The position numbers and the translations under genes are program-made. From JAJRAL01 sp050015815 (GTDB lineage: Archaea; Thermoplasmatota; Thermoplasmata; Methanomassiliicoccales; UBA472): a stretch of 18,786 nucleotides of DNA. The notes beneath the pieces were generated by a model. It saw only the letters and a list, made by a program, of their open reading frames with translations. It did not search any database and was not told the DNA's origin. The stretch is taken from the NCBI GenBank assembly GCA_050015815.1, contig JBEKAR010000062.1, forward strand, positions 1-18,786, read 5' to 3'. Below are positions 7,965-14,042 of this stretch, in pieces. Position 1 is the first letter of the stretch. Every line of letters begins with the position of its first letter.

Positions 7965-8623
7965 CTGCTCACCACCATCATCGCATGGTCCTTCTCGTAC
8001 GGACCCAGGTCACGGACCTCGATCACCTTGAGACCGGAGGCGACCAGCCCCCTCCTCGCCCTCTCGAAGACCTCTTCCGGAACAGAGGTCACGTCCTCGC
8101 TCCTAGCCTTGAGCGCTAACATTCCCTTCGCGACCTGGAACTCGTCCATGTTCCTGGTCAGGATCGAGGCCTGGTTCTTCTGCGCCACGTCCTGGTAGAC
8201 GACATCCGCTCGGTCGACCACGAACCTGTAGCCCGAGGGTTTCGTCGCGTCCGAGAGGATCGGGACCATGTTCTTCCTCTTCTCGCAGACCGAAACGAGC
8301 TCGCGGAACGAACGCTGCGAGATCTCTACGCAAAAGACCGTCCCCTCGGAGCAGATGTCGGCCACGTGGCTTGCTGTCGTGCCGCTCGCCGCGCCCAGGT
8401 ACAGCACGCGAGAGCGCTTCGTGAAAGGGAACTCCCTGCCTCCCTTCATCAGATAGGCGGCGAGCTTGCTTCGGTAGGGCACCCACTCCCGGTATTCGAC
8501 TCCATCCACCTCGATGAGGCGCTCGCCGTAGACGCGCGTTCCCGGGACGATGCTCCTCGTGTAGAGCCTCTCCTTATCGCTCCACGCGCCCTCGACGACC
8601 GGCCGCAGCTCGACCTCCGACAT
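7961..8623 (-). CDS. flpA: Fibrillarin-like rRNA/tRNA 2'-O-methyltransferase FlpA
   Basis: Methyltransferase of archaeal C/D box sRNPs that adds 2'-O-methyl groups to rRNA and tRNA using guide RNAs with Nop5 and L7Ae. The product is 220 aa, normal for archaeal FlpA. Marks: N-terminal ERLYTRSIVPGTRVYGE, YREWVPYRSKLAAY, SAM motif VLYLGAASGTTASHVADI (about 73-90), acidic CVEIS (Glu100), SDATKP (Asp125) and VYQDVAQKNQA (Asp145). The C terminus ends in DHAMMVVSR. In many archaea flpA follows nop5; here it is instead the first gene before a Nudix hydrolase, and nop5 is not in this window. The start ATG8623 lies about 27 bases from an AT-rich element, consistent with a leaderless mRNA. Confidence 0.97.
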   Translation of the reverse strand: MSEVELRPVVEGAWSDKERLYTRSIVPGTRVYGERLIEVDGVEYREWVPYRSKLAAYLMKGGREFPFTKRSRVLYLGAASGTTASHVADICSEGTVFCVEISQRSFRELVSVCEKRKNMVPILSDATKPSGYRFVVDRADVVYQDVAQKNQASILTRNMDEFQVAKGMLALKARSEDVTSVPEEVFERARRGLVASGLKVIEVRDLGPYEKDHAMMVVSR

Positions 8624-8643
8624 ACGAGACTGGATTCGGCATC

Positions 8644-8655
8644 AAAGTTAAAATC
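8644..8655. promoter_or_regulatory. Shared AT-rich core promoter, flpA versus coiled-coil/wHTH gene
   Basis: AAAGTTAAAATC is the only AT-rich element in the 56-base divergent gap. Its centre is about 27 bases from the flpA ATG and about 30 bases from the TTG start at 8680, so it could serve both strands as a TATA-like element with leaderless transcripts. Confidence 0.45.
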
Positions 8656-8679
8656 GTATCGTGGGCATGTTGATGCGCC

Positions 8680-9135
8680 TTGGCCGGAGAGGACGAGTCA
8701 AAGAAGCTCGAGGAGCTGACGAAGCGCATCACCGAGCTGGAGGAATCGCTGCACGAGGTCTCGAAACCTTATGCCGAACTCGTGGCGCAGCTGTCGATGT
8801 TCCAGGACACGGTGCAGCGCTACTTCCGCCTGATGGACCTATACCAGAAGTTCGGCGTCGTGAGCGTAGACACGATCCTGCCCCAGGTCAAGGACCCTAT
8901 TTCGAAGGAGATAATGCGCATCCTCCTGGACAAGCCCGGCCTGAACATCTCGGAGATAACCGAGGAGCTTAAAGCGAGAAGGGGCTCGTCCTCGAGGCGC
9001 ATCGTGCGGGACAAGCTCGTCCAGCTTCTCGAGGACAAGCTGGTGATCGAGCGCCCAGGCAAGAAGGAGAAGGAGTACGAGATATCGGAGGAGGTCGTGA
9101 GGAAATGGTCACAAGTGCTCGGATTGTCCAAGTAG
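8680..9135 (+). CDS. Coiled-coil plus winged-helix DNA-binding protein
   Basis: Unrecognised specific family; probable transcription regulator or chromatin-associated protein of 151 aa. Residues about 5-45 form a heptad-like, Glu/Lys-rich coiled coil that would dimerise it. Residues about 72-127 (DPISKEIMRILLDKPGLNIS, a second helix EITEELKAR, recognition-helix region SSSRRIVRDKLVQLLEDKLV, wing IERPGKKEKEYEIS) match a winged helix-turn-helix. The start must be TTG8680: an in-frame stop lies at 8671-8673 and no other start codon precedes the coiled coil. The AT-rich element 30 bases upstream supports it. It is followed on the same strand by two small helical proteins it may control or bind. 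Existence of the gene is secure, function inferred. Confidence 0.85.
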   Translation: MAGEDESKKLEELTKRITELEESLHEVSKPYAELVAQLSMFQDTVQRYFRLMDLYQKFGVVSVDTILPQVKDPISKEIMRILLDKPGLNISEITEELKARRGSSSRRIVRDKLVQLLEDKLVIERPGKKEKEYEISEEVVRKWSQVLGLSK

Positions 9136-9163
9136 GGTGGCCACCCCTCCTCCATCTCGGAGG
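9135..9163 (+). repeat. Palindrome and hairpin between the wHTH gene and the next gene
   Basis: GGGTGGCCACCC (9135-9146) is a perfect 12-bp palindrome starting at the last base of the wHTH stop codon. It is followed by CCTCC-ATCTC-GGAGG (9149-9163), a hairpin whose 3' arm is a Shine-Dalgarno sequence for a possible GTG start at 9169. Confidence 0.5.
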
Positions 9164-9188
9164 CAACGGTGAAAGAGGAACGCGACAC

Positions 9189-9194
9189 GGAGGT
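9189..9194 (+). promoter_or_regulatory. Shine-Dalgarno GGAGGT deciding start at 9202
   Basis: GGAGGT ends seven bases before ATG9202, an ideal spacing. A second GGAGG at 9159-9163 stands five bases before GTG9169 in the same frame, so two starts compete. Confidence 0.55.
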
Positions 9195-9201
9195 CGATGA
9201 A

Positions 9202-9537
9202 ATGGCGAACGACAAGCAAGGAGAGATACCGGACCCGGAGAAGCTCAGGGAGATGTTCCAGGTCTTCTCGGAGAACATCCCCGACCTGCTAACGAAGATA
9301 ACCGACGTGCTCTACGGCGTGCAACAGGGGGAGAAGTTCGGCCAGTCGGTGGCCGGTTTCTTCAAAGCGCTCAGGGATGCGGGGATGACGAACGAGCAGG
9401 CCTTCGCCCTGACGAAGGAGTACATGAGCAACATGTCCCTCGGCGGGATGATGAAGAACATGATCGGGGGCGCGACGCAAGGCCATGCAGAAGGTTCGGC
9501 GATAAGGGACAGGATCAGGCAAGAGACGGACAAGTGA
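9202..9537 (+). CDS. Small helical protein of unknown function, motif shared with the next gene
   Basis: I do not recognise this family. The product is 111 aa from ATG9202 (122 aa from GTG9169), acidic and predicted mostly helical, with no clear signal peptide. The C-terminal half carries FFKALRDAGMTNEQAFAL then TKEYMSNMSLGGMMKNM, which aligns without gaps to the C-terminal half of the next protein (11 identities in 35). The methionine- and glycine-rich stretch around NMSLGGMMKNMIGG may be a flexible or amphipathic segment. The ATG is chosen because of GGAGGT seven bases before it. It lies 66 bases after the wHTH gene and 7 bases before its partner, so the three are probably one transcript. 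Codon choice looks like that of neighbouring real genes. Confidence 0.8.
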   Translation: MANDKQGEIPDPEKLREMFQVFSENIPDLLTKITDVLYGVQQGEKFGQSVAGFFKALRDAGMTNEQAFALTKEYMSNMSLGGMMKNMIGGATQGHAEGSAIRDRIRQETDK

Positions 9538-9544
9538 TCGCAGG

Positions 9545-9778
9545 ATGAGCGACAAGAAGGGCGGCGAGGCCACGCTCGTGGTGGCCGCGATGATGCCATC
9601 TATGGTATTGACGATACTCCGCTCCTATCTTCATCTCAGGAAAGAGGCCAAACGTTCGACCCGCGAGTTCTATCAGTCGCTGCTCAAGAACGGCGTTCCG
9701 AAGCACGAGGCCAAGGGACTGGCCGACGAGTACAACTCACTGGTCAGCCTGCGCACGATTCTCAAAGGGTTCAGGTGA
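9545..9778 (+). CDS. Small protein of unknown function, paralogous motif, amphipathic/hydrophobic N-terminal helix
   Basis: Unrecognised 77-aa basic protein. After a short polar start comes a hydrophobic run ATLVVAAMMPSMVLTILRSY (residues 9-28), long enough for a membrane-associated or buried helix. This is followed by a basic segment and the motif FYQSLLKNGVPKHEAKGL then ADEYNSLVSLRTILKGF (42-76), which matches the end of the preceding protein at F, L, G, A, L, E-Y, S, S-L and K. It starts seven bases after the preceding stop. The pairing suggests two subunits of one small complex, possibly at the membrane. It converges on the DUF7064-like gene with an 18-base gap. Confidence 0.8.
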   Translation: MSDKKGGEATLVVAAMMPSMVLTILRSYLHLRKEAKRSTREFYQSLLKNGVPKHEAKGLADEYNSLVSLRTILKGFR

Positions 9779-9796
9779 GCCCCGTGCGATTCAGCC

Positions 9797-10705
9797 TCAC
9801 TTTCTCTTCGATGAGTACTCGAGCACGCCGAAACCGACGTCGTCACCGTCCGAGACGGTGAACTTCGACAGGCACTGCTGCATCTTCGCCAGGACTTTGC
9901 CTTCCTTGCCGGTCACGACCTGGAGAGCGCAGTTCTCGACCTTCGCCTTGACGCCGAGCACTTCTCCATCCTTGTCGTACATCGCCATATAGATGTACGC
10001 AGGCGAACCTCGGTCCGTCTCCTCGCTGTCGATCCTGACGATGGCGCGGTTCTTCCCCTCATCGTACATGTACCCGCCGTCGTAGACCGTCTTCTCGTCG
10101 AGCCAGACCTTGGAGATGCTGAGGGCGAAGTTTTCGTCGAACTGCGCGCCGAACCAGAACCACCTGTGCGGTGCGGCATAATCGATGACGCCCCAGGAAT
10201 GGTCCCTAGCGCCGAGCGCGGTGACATCGTAGATCTTGCCTCCGACCTGAAGTTTGCCAGTGACCTTGCCGTACTGCTCGAGCCTCTCCGAAGCGACCGG
10301 TGCGGCCTTCTCTTTCTCTCCGGGGGCCGTCTCGCGGTAATCGAAGACCGGGTTGATCGAGCGCCAGTTGAGCTCGAACATCCCTGCCTGCTTCTCTCCC
10401 GCCTTGATCGCGTCATTGATCTCGCCGGCGAACGTGAGCTTCCAGGTCTTCTCGTCCTCGACCATGGCCAGCTTGAGTCCCAGGCCCTCGAGATCGTTGT
10501 TCTCCATCGGCACGCTGCCGACTACGTTATAGATGTGGCCGTCGGGAAGCAGGAGGTAGCAGAGCACGCTCTTCTCCTTCCGATTCGGGACCAGCCCGAG
10601 CCGCATGAAGCCGCAGATGTCCTGCCCGCGGTCGTAGAAGTTGAAGTAGAAGCTCTCGGTCCAGTCATGCTCGCTTCCAAACTCGTGGATGATATCGGTA
10701 TTCAA
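9797..10705 (-). CDS. DUF7064/DUF7065-like (CrtC/AttH-type) protein
   Basis: A 302-aa protein resembling the families once grouped with hydroxyneurosporene synthase CrtC and AttH, which fold as paired lipocalin-like beta barrels. Marks are the N-terminal DWTESFYFNFYDRGQDICGF with MRLGLVPNR, the signature GARDHSWGVID (about 165-175), and HRWFWFGAQFDENFALSIS. Known relatives act on, or bind, hydrophobic substrates such as carotenoids, but most are uncharacterised, so no reaction is assigned. The start is TTG10705, supported by GGAGATG about 8-10 bases upstream and an in-frame stop just beyond; the next ATG would remove the conserved N-terminal block. It is a single-gene unit, with a TATA-like CTTAAAAAC about 65 bases upstream. 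Confidence 0.75.
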   Translation of the reverse strand: MNTDIIHEFGSEHDWTESFYFNFYDRGQDICGFMRLGLVPNRKEKSVLCYLLLPDGHIYNVVGSVPMENNDLEGLGLKLAMVEDEKTWKLTFAGEINDAIKAGEKQAGMFELNWRSINPVFDYRETAPGEKEKAAPVASERLEQYGKVTGKLQVGGKIYDVTALGARDHSWGVIDYAAPHRWFWFGAQFDENFALSISKVWLDEKTVYDGGYMYDEGKNRAIVRIDSEETDRGSPAYIYMAMYDKDGEVLGVKAKVENCALQVVTGKEGKVLAKMQQCLSKFTVSDGDDVGFGVLEYSSKRK

Positions 10706-10829
10706 TCGGTCACATCTCCTATTAGGTCCGCAGTGCCTTCCTATTCAGGGGGGTTACCTTTTGTCCAGTTTTTAAGATTTCGGTCGGTCGCTTTCGGCTC
10801 GGGAACTCCCCGGTCGTCGGGGCCCAGCA

Positions 10830-10838
10830 AGTTTAAGG
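10830..10838 (+). promoter_or_regulatory. TATA-like box of the IMPase-NAD kinase-JAMM unit
   Basis: AGTTTAAGG is centred about 28 bases before ATG10862, matching leaderless initiation. The start itself lacks a Shine-Dalgarno sequence, which fits. Confidence 0.6.
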
Positions 10839-10861
10839 CCCGCCCTCCATAATGCCTGCTG

Positions 10862-11635
10862 ATGATCGAGGAGCTAAGGCTCATGGCCAGGAGGGTGCGG
10901 GAGATGGAGCGCTCCCTTCCCGATTCCTATGACAAGGGGGAGGAGCTGAGGCAGGGCGCCGACGGGACGCCCACGCTAGCCATCGACCAGGCCGCCGAGG
11001 ACATTATCATCAAGCACGTCATGGACCACGATCTTCCGTTCAACATCCTCAGCGAGGAGGCGGGCCTCATCGACAACGGAAAGAAGGGGATGCTGGTCAT
11101 CGACCCGATCGACGGCACGCACAACTGCGTCATGGGCATACCCCTCTACACCGTCTCCCTCGCCGCCGGCACTTCGAGGATGAGCGACGTCACCGCTGGA
11201 CTGGTGATGAACCTCGTCACCGGCGAGGCGTACTGGGCGGAGAAGGGCAAGGGGGCGTACAAGGACGGCAAACGCCTGAAGGTCCGCGACTTCTCGCCGT
11301 TCCGCTCGGTCTCGATGGTCTACATGGGCAAGTACTCCAGCCCGGAGAACTTCCGGGTGGCCAAGCAGTCGGTAAGGGCGAGGGCCCTCGGATGCGCCTC
11401 GCTCGAGATGTGCATGGTGGCAGATGGTAAGGCCGACGCCTATTACATGAACAGCGAGGTCTACGAAAAGTCCATCAGGGTCGTAGACATCGCCGCCTCG
11501 GCGCTGATTCTGCGCGAGGCCGGCGGTGAGGTCGTCGACCTGGCCGGGAGGCCCCTCGATATGGGGTTCGACCTGGTCGAGAGGAGCAACTTCCTCGCCT
11601 ACGGCGACCCCAGGGTGAAGGAGATGATGCTGTGA
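10862..11635 (+). CDS. Inositol monophosphatase-family phosphatase (likely NADP phosphatase or IMPase/FBPase)
   Basis: Mg-dependent, lithium-sensitive-type sugar phosphatase family, 257 aa. Metal site: Glu65-Glu66 in NILSEEAG, DPIDGT (81-86) and a C-terminal Asp209 in VVDIAASALILREAGGEV, where the usual Trp-Asp is Val-Asp. Archaeal members hydrolyse inositol-1-phosphate and fructose-1,6-bisphosphate, and some hydrolyse NADP. Its stop overlaps the GTG start of NAD kinase by four bases. In Methanocaldococcus jannaschii an IMPase-like domain is fused to NAD kinase (MJ0917) and acts as NADP phosphatase. By that precedent this enzyme may set the NAD/NADP balance with its neighbour. Family is certain; substrate is inferred. 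Confidence 0.92.
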   Translation: MIEELRLMARRVREMERSLPDSYDKGEELRQGADGTPTLAIDQAAEDIIIKHVMDHDLPFNILSEEAGLIDNGKKGMLVIDPIDGTHNCVMGIPLYTVSLAAGTSRMSDVTAGLVMNLVTGEAYWAEKGKGAYKDGKRLKVRDFSPFRSVSMVYMGKYSSPENFRVAKQSVRARALGCASLEMCMVADGKADAYYMNSEVYEKSIRVVDIAASALILREAGGEVVDLAGRPLDMGFDLVERSNFLAYGDPRVKEMML

Positions 11636-12441
11636 GGTTCGGGCTTACCGCCAACGTGGAGGTCCCCAACGGGCCCAGGCTGGCTAAGATCGCATATGAT
11701 GCGCTGAAAGGGAAGGACGTCGTGCTGGAGCACGAGATCGCGAAGGAGTTCGGCAAGAAAGGGACAGGCATCGAGAACATGGACGTCGACATCCTGATCG
11801 CGGTCGGGGGCGACGGCACGATCCTGCGGGCGCTGCAGCACAACGAAGCGCCGATATTCGGAATCAACGCCGGCGAACTGGGCTTCCTGACCGAGGTCGG
11901 GGAGCACCAGATCGTCAAGGGCCTGAAGCGAGTGATCGAAGGCGACTACCTGCTGGACGAGAGGATCAAGCTGAAGACGACCGTCGGAGGGAGAAGGTAC
12001 AAGGACGCGACGAACGAGACGGTGGTGCACACGGCGCACATAGCGAAGATCAGGCACTTCCGCGTCTACGTTGATGATCAACTGGCGATCGAGGTCCGCG
12101 CCGACGGCATAATCGTCTCCACGCCGACCGGTTCCACCTGCTACGCCATGTCCGTCGGCGCGCCAATACTAGACCCGAGGGTCGATGGCCTGGTCATAGC
12201 CCCGATGGCGCCGTTCAAGTTCGCCGGGAGGCCGACAGTGGTGCCGGCGAGCAGCGACATCCGCCTGGAGCTCCTAAGGCCGAATCCCTGCGTCGCGGTG
12301 ATCGACGGGCAGGAGGAGGTCCAGATGGACGGAGGGGAGAGCGTGCACTTCACCCGCTCGGAGAAGATGGCGAGGTTCGTCAGCTTCGGGCGTTCCTTCT
12401 ACGCGAGGACGAGAGAGGAGCTTATGGGGGGGCCCTGCTGA
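11632..12441 (+). CDS. nadK: NAD kinase (ATP/polyphosphate-dependent)
   Basis: Phosphorylates NAD to NADP in the cytoplasm. The product is 269 aa, normal for archaeal enzymes. Motifs: GGDGTILRAL (Gly59-Gly60-Asp61-Gly62-Thr63, catalytic), GINAGELGFLTEV, an NE pair in DATNETVVH, the glycine-rich STPTGSTCYAMSVGAPI, and VIAPMAPF. The start is GTG11632 inside the stop of the phosphatase gene (GTGA overlap), which indicates translational coupling. A 23-base gap leads to the JAMM gene. Assignment is very secure. Confidence 0.96.
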   Translation: MRFGLTANVEVPNGPRLAKIAYDALKGKDVVLEHEIAKEFGKKGTGIENMDVDILIAVGGDGTILRALQHNEAPIFGINAGELGFLTEVGEHQIVKGLKRVIEGDYLLDERIKLKTTVGGRRYKDATNETVVHTAHIAKIRHFRVYVDDQLAIEVRADGIIVSTPTGSTCYAMSVGAPILDPRVDGLVIAPMAPFKFAGRPTVVPASSDIRLELLRPNPCVAVIDGQEEVQMDGGESVHFTRSEKMARFVSFGRSFYARTREELMGGPC

Positions 12442-12464
12442 GCGAGCGGATCAAGGGCATCAGC

Positions 12465-12815
12465 ATGGATCTCCTCAAGGCGATCAACGACGCTGCCACG
12501 GCGAACTACCCGAACGAGTTCGTCGCGGCGCTGCGCGAGGAGGACGGCGTCATCGAGGAGATGCTCCTGCTTCCCGGGACGATACAGGGGGCGACCTCAG
12601 GCACGCTGCAGCTGCACATGCTGCCGATCGATCACTCAGTGGTCGGCTCGGTCCATTCCCATCCGGGATACAGCAACCGCCCATCGGACGCGGACCTGCG
12701 CTTCTTCTCGCACTTCGGCGCGATCCACATCATCACCTGCCTTCCTTTCGATAGGACCAGCTGGAAGGCCTACAATCTGCAGGGCGAGCGCATCGAGCTC
12801 AAGGTCATCGAGTGA
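12465..12815 (+). CDS. JAMM/MPN-domain metalloprotease (desampylase-like)
   Basis: Single-domain JAMM protein of 116 aa, the size of stand-alone archaeal members. The zinc site is complete: Glu18 in PNEFVAAL, then His64-Ser-His66-Pro, Ser74 and Asp77 in VHSHPGYSNRPSDADL, matching E...HxHPx(6)SxxD. Archaeal relatives include HvJAMM1, which cleaves SAMP ubiquitin-like modifiers from proteins; bacterial relatives act in cysteine or thiamine/molybdopterin sulfur transfer. ATG12465 is the only reasonable start, since no start codon lies between it and the NAD kinase stop region in this frame. The stop abuts the stop of the convergent GlmU-like gene with no gap. No SAMP gene is in view, so the substrate remains open. 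Confidence 0.92.
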   Translation: MDLLKAINDAATANYPNEFVAALREEDGVIEEMLLLPGTIQGATSGTLQLHMLPIDHSVVGSVHSHPGYSNRPSDADLRFFSHFGAIHIITCLPFDRTSWKAYNLQGERIELKVIE

Positions 12816-14042
12816 TCAGAGGACCTTCGCTCCCGGTCCTACGGTCCCCTTCGCCGCGGCTCCCGGTCCGATGACCGCGTTCTCGAAGATTATCGTCCCG
12901 GCGTCGATCATGCTGTTGATGCCTGTCTTGACATCGTCCCCCATGACCACGCCGAGCTTCCTCCGGCCCGAGTCGATCAGCCTGCCGTTGAAGGAGAGCT
13001 TGACGGTCCGGTCGTCGAACCTGAGGTTCGCGACCTTCGTCCCGGCCCCGAGGTTGCAGCGCTCCCCGATGATGCTGTCCCCTATGTACGTCAGATGCGG
13101 GATGTGCGTTCCGGCCATGACGATGGAGTTCTTGACCTCGACCGAGGCTCCGATCCTCACGTCCGGGCCGAAGCAGGACCCCGTCCGGATGTAGCAGTTA
13201 GGGCCTATGTCGCAGCCCTTGGAGATGTAGACCGGGCCGGAGACGTAGCTCCCGGAGCGGACCCTCGCTCCCTTCTCAACCACCACGTTGTTCTCTACGA
13301 CCGCGTTCGGCTCGATCGTCCCCTCGATCCTCCGCACCAGTCGGTCCATGAAGATCTCGTTGGCGGTGAGCAGGTCCCACGGCCGGCCGACGTCGATCCA
13401 TCGGGTCTGGAGGGTGTGGAGCGCCACTCCGTCCTTCTCGGCGAGCAGGCTGAGGGCGTCGGTCACCTCGTACTCGCCCCTCGGCGACTTTCCGATGTGG
13501 CTGATCGCATGGAAGATCTCGGGGGTGAAGACGAACATGCCAGCATTGATGAGGTTCGAGGGAGGCCGGCTTGGCTTCTCTATCACCTTGACGAGCATCC
13601 CTTCCTTCGTCTCCAGCACGCCGAAGTTGCTCGGATCATCTACCTCAACCGCGCCCATCACTGTGACGCCCTTCTCCTCGTGCAGCCGGCGCATCGATAT
13701 CAGGTCCCCACCGGAGACGACCACGTCCCCGTTCAGGCAGATGAAGGGCTCATCGGTGATGCGCTGCGCGAACCGCACCGCGTCCGCCGTCCCCAGGCGT
13801 TCCTTCTGCTCCAGATAGGTGATGCTCATGCCGAGCTCGCTTCCGTCCCCGTAGAACTCCTTGATCCGGTTCGCCTTCCAGCCGACGAGGATGGCGACCT
13901 CGGTCACACCGGCCTCCTTGAGCGCCTCCAGGACGTGGGTCAGGAACGGCTTGCCCGCGACCAGGAGCAGCGGCTTCGGAGTGTTCGAGGTCAGGGGACG
14001 CAGCCGGGTACCTTCGCCCGCCGCCAGGATTATCGCCTTCAT
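12816..14042 (-). CDS. GlmU-like sugar-1-phosphate nucleotidyltransferase with left-handed beta-helix
   Basis: Probably makes an activated sugar such as UDP-GlcNAc from the product of the mutase just upstream. From ATG14042 it has 408 aa. The N-terminal nucleotidyltransferase domain (about 1-230) begins MKAIILAAGEGTRLRPLT and has KPLLLVAGKP, the metal-binding LNGDVVVSGGD and VIEKPSRPPSN. The C-terminal half (about 245-400) has hexapeptide repeats (PNAVVENNVVVEKGARV, then GPNCYIRTG and IGASVEVKNSIVMAG) and resembles acetyltransferase domains of archaeal bifunctional enzymes such as Sulfolobus ST0452. The start overlaps the mutase stop by four bases (ATGA). ATG14048 with a GGTG upstream is an alternative. 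The true sugar and nucleotide are not decided by sequence. Confidence 0.92.
   Translation of the reverse strand: MKAIILAAGEGTRLRPLTSNTPKPLLLVAGKPFLTHVLEALKEAGVTEVAILVGWKANRIKEFYGDGSELGMSITYLEQKERLGTADAVRFAQRITDEPFICLNGDVVVSGGDLISMRRLHEEKGVTVMGAVEVDDPSNFGVLETKEGMLVKVIEKPSRPPSNLINAGMFVFTPEIFHAISHIGKSPRGEYEVTDALSLLAEKDGVALHTLQTRWIDVGRPWDLLTANEIFMDRLVRRIEGTIEPNAVVENNVVVEKGARVRSGSYVSGPVYISKGCDIGPNCYIRTGSCFGPDVRIGASVEVKNSIVMAGTHIPHLTYIGDSIIGERCNLGAGTKVANLRFDDRTVKLSFNGRLIDSGRRKLGVVMGDDVKTGINSMIDAGTIIFENAVIGPGAAAKGTVGPGAKVL

Noticed and set aside
8661..8972. Plus-strand frame overlapping the wHTH gene
   Set aside because: It is out of frame with the coiled-coil/wHTH protein and encodes an Arg/Gly/Pro-rich product without domains.
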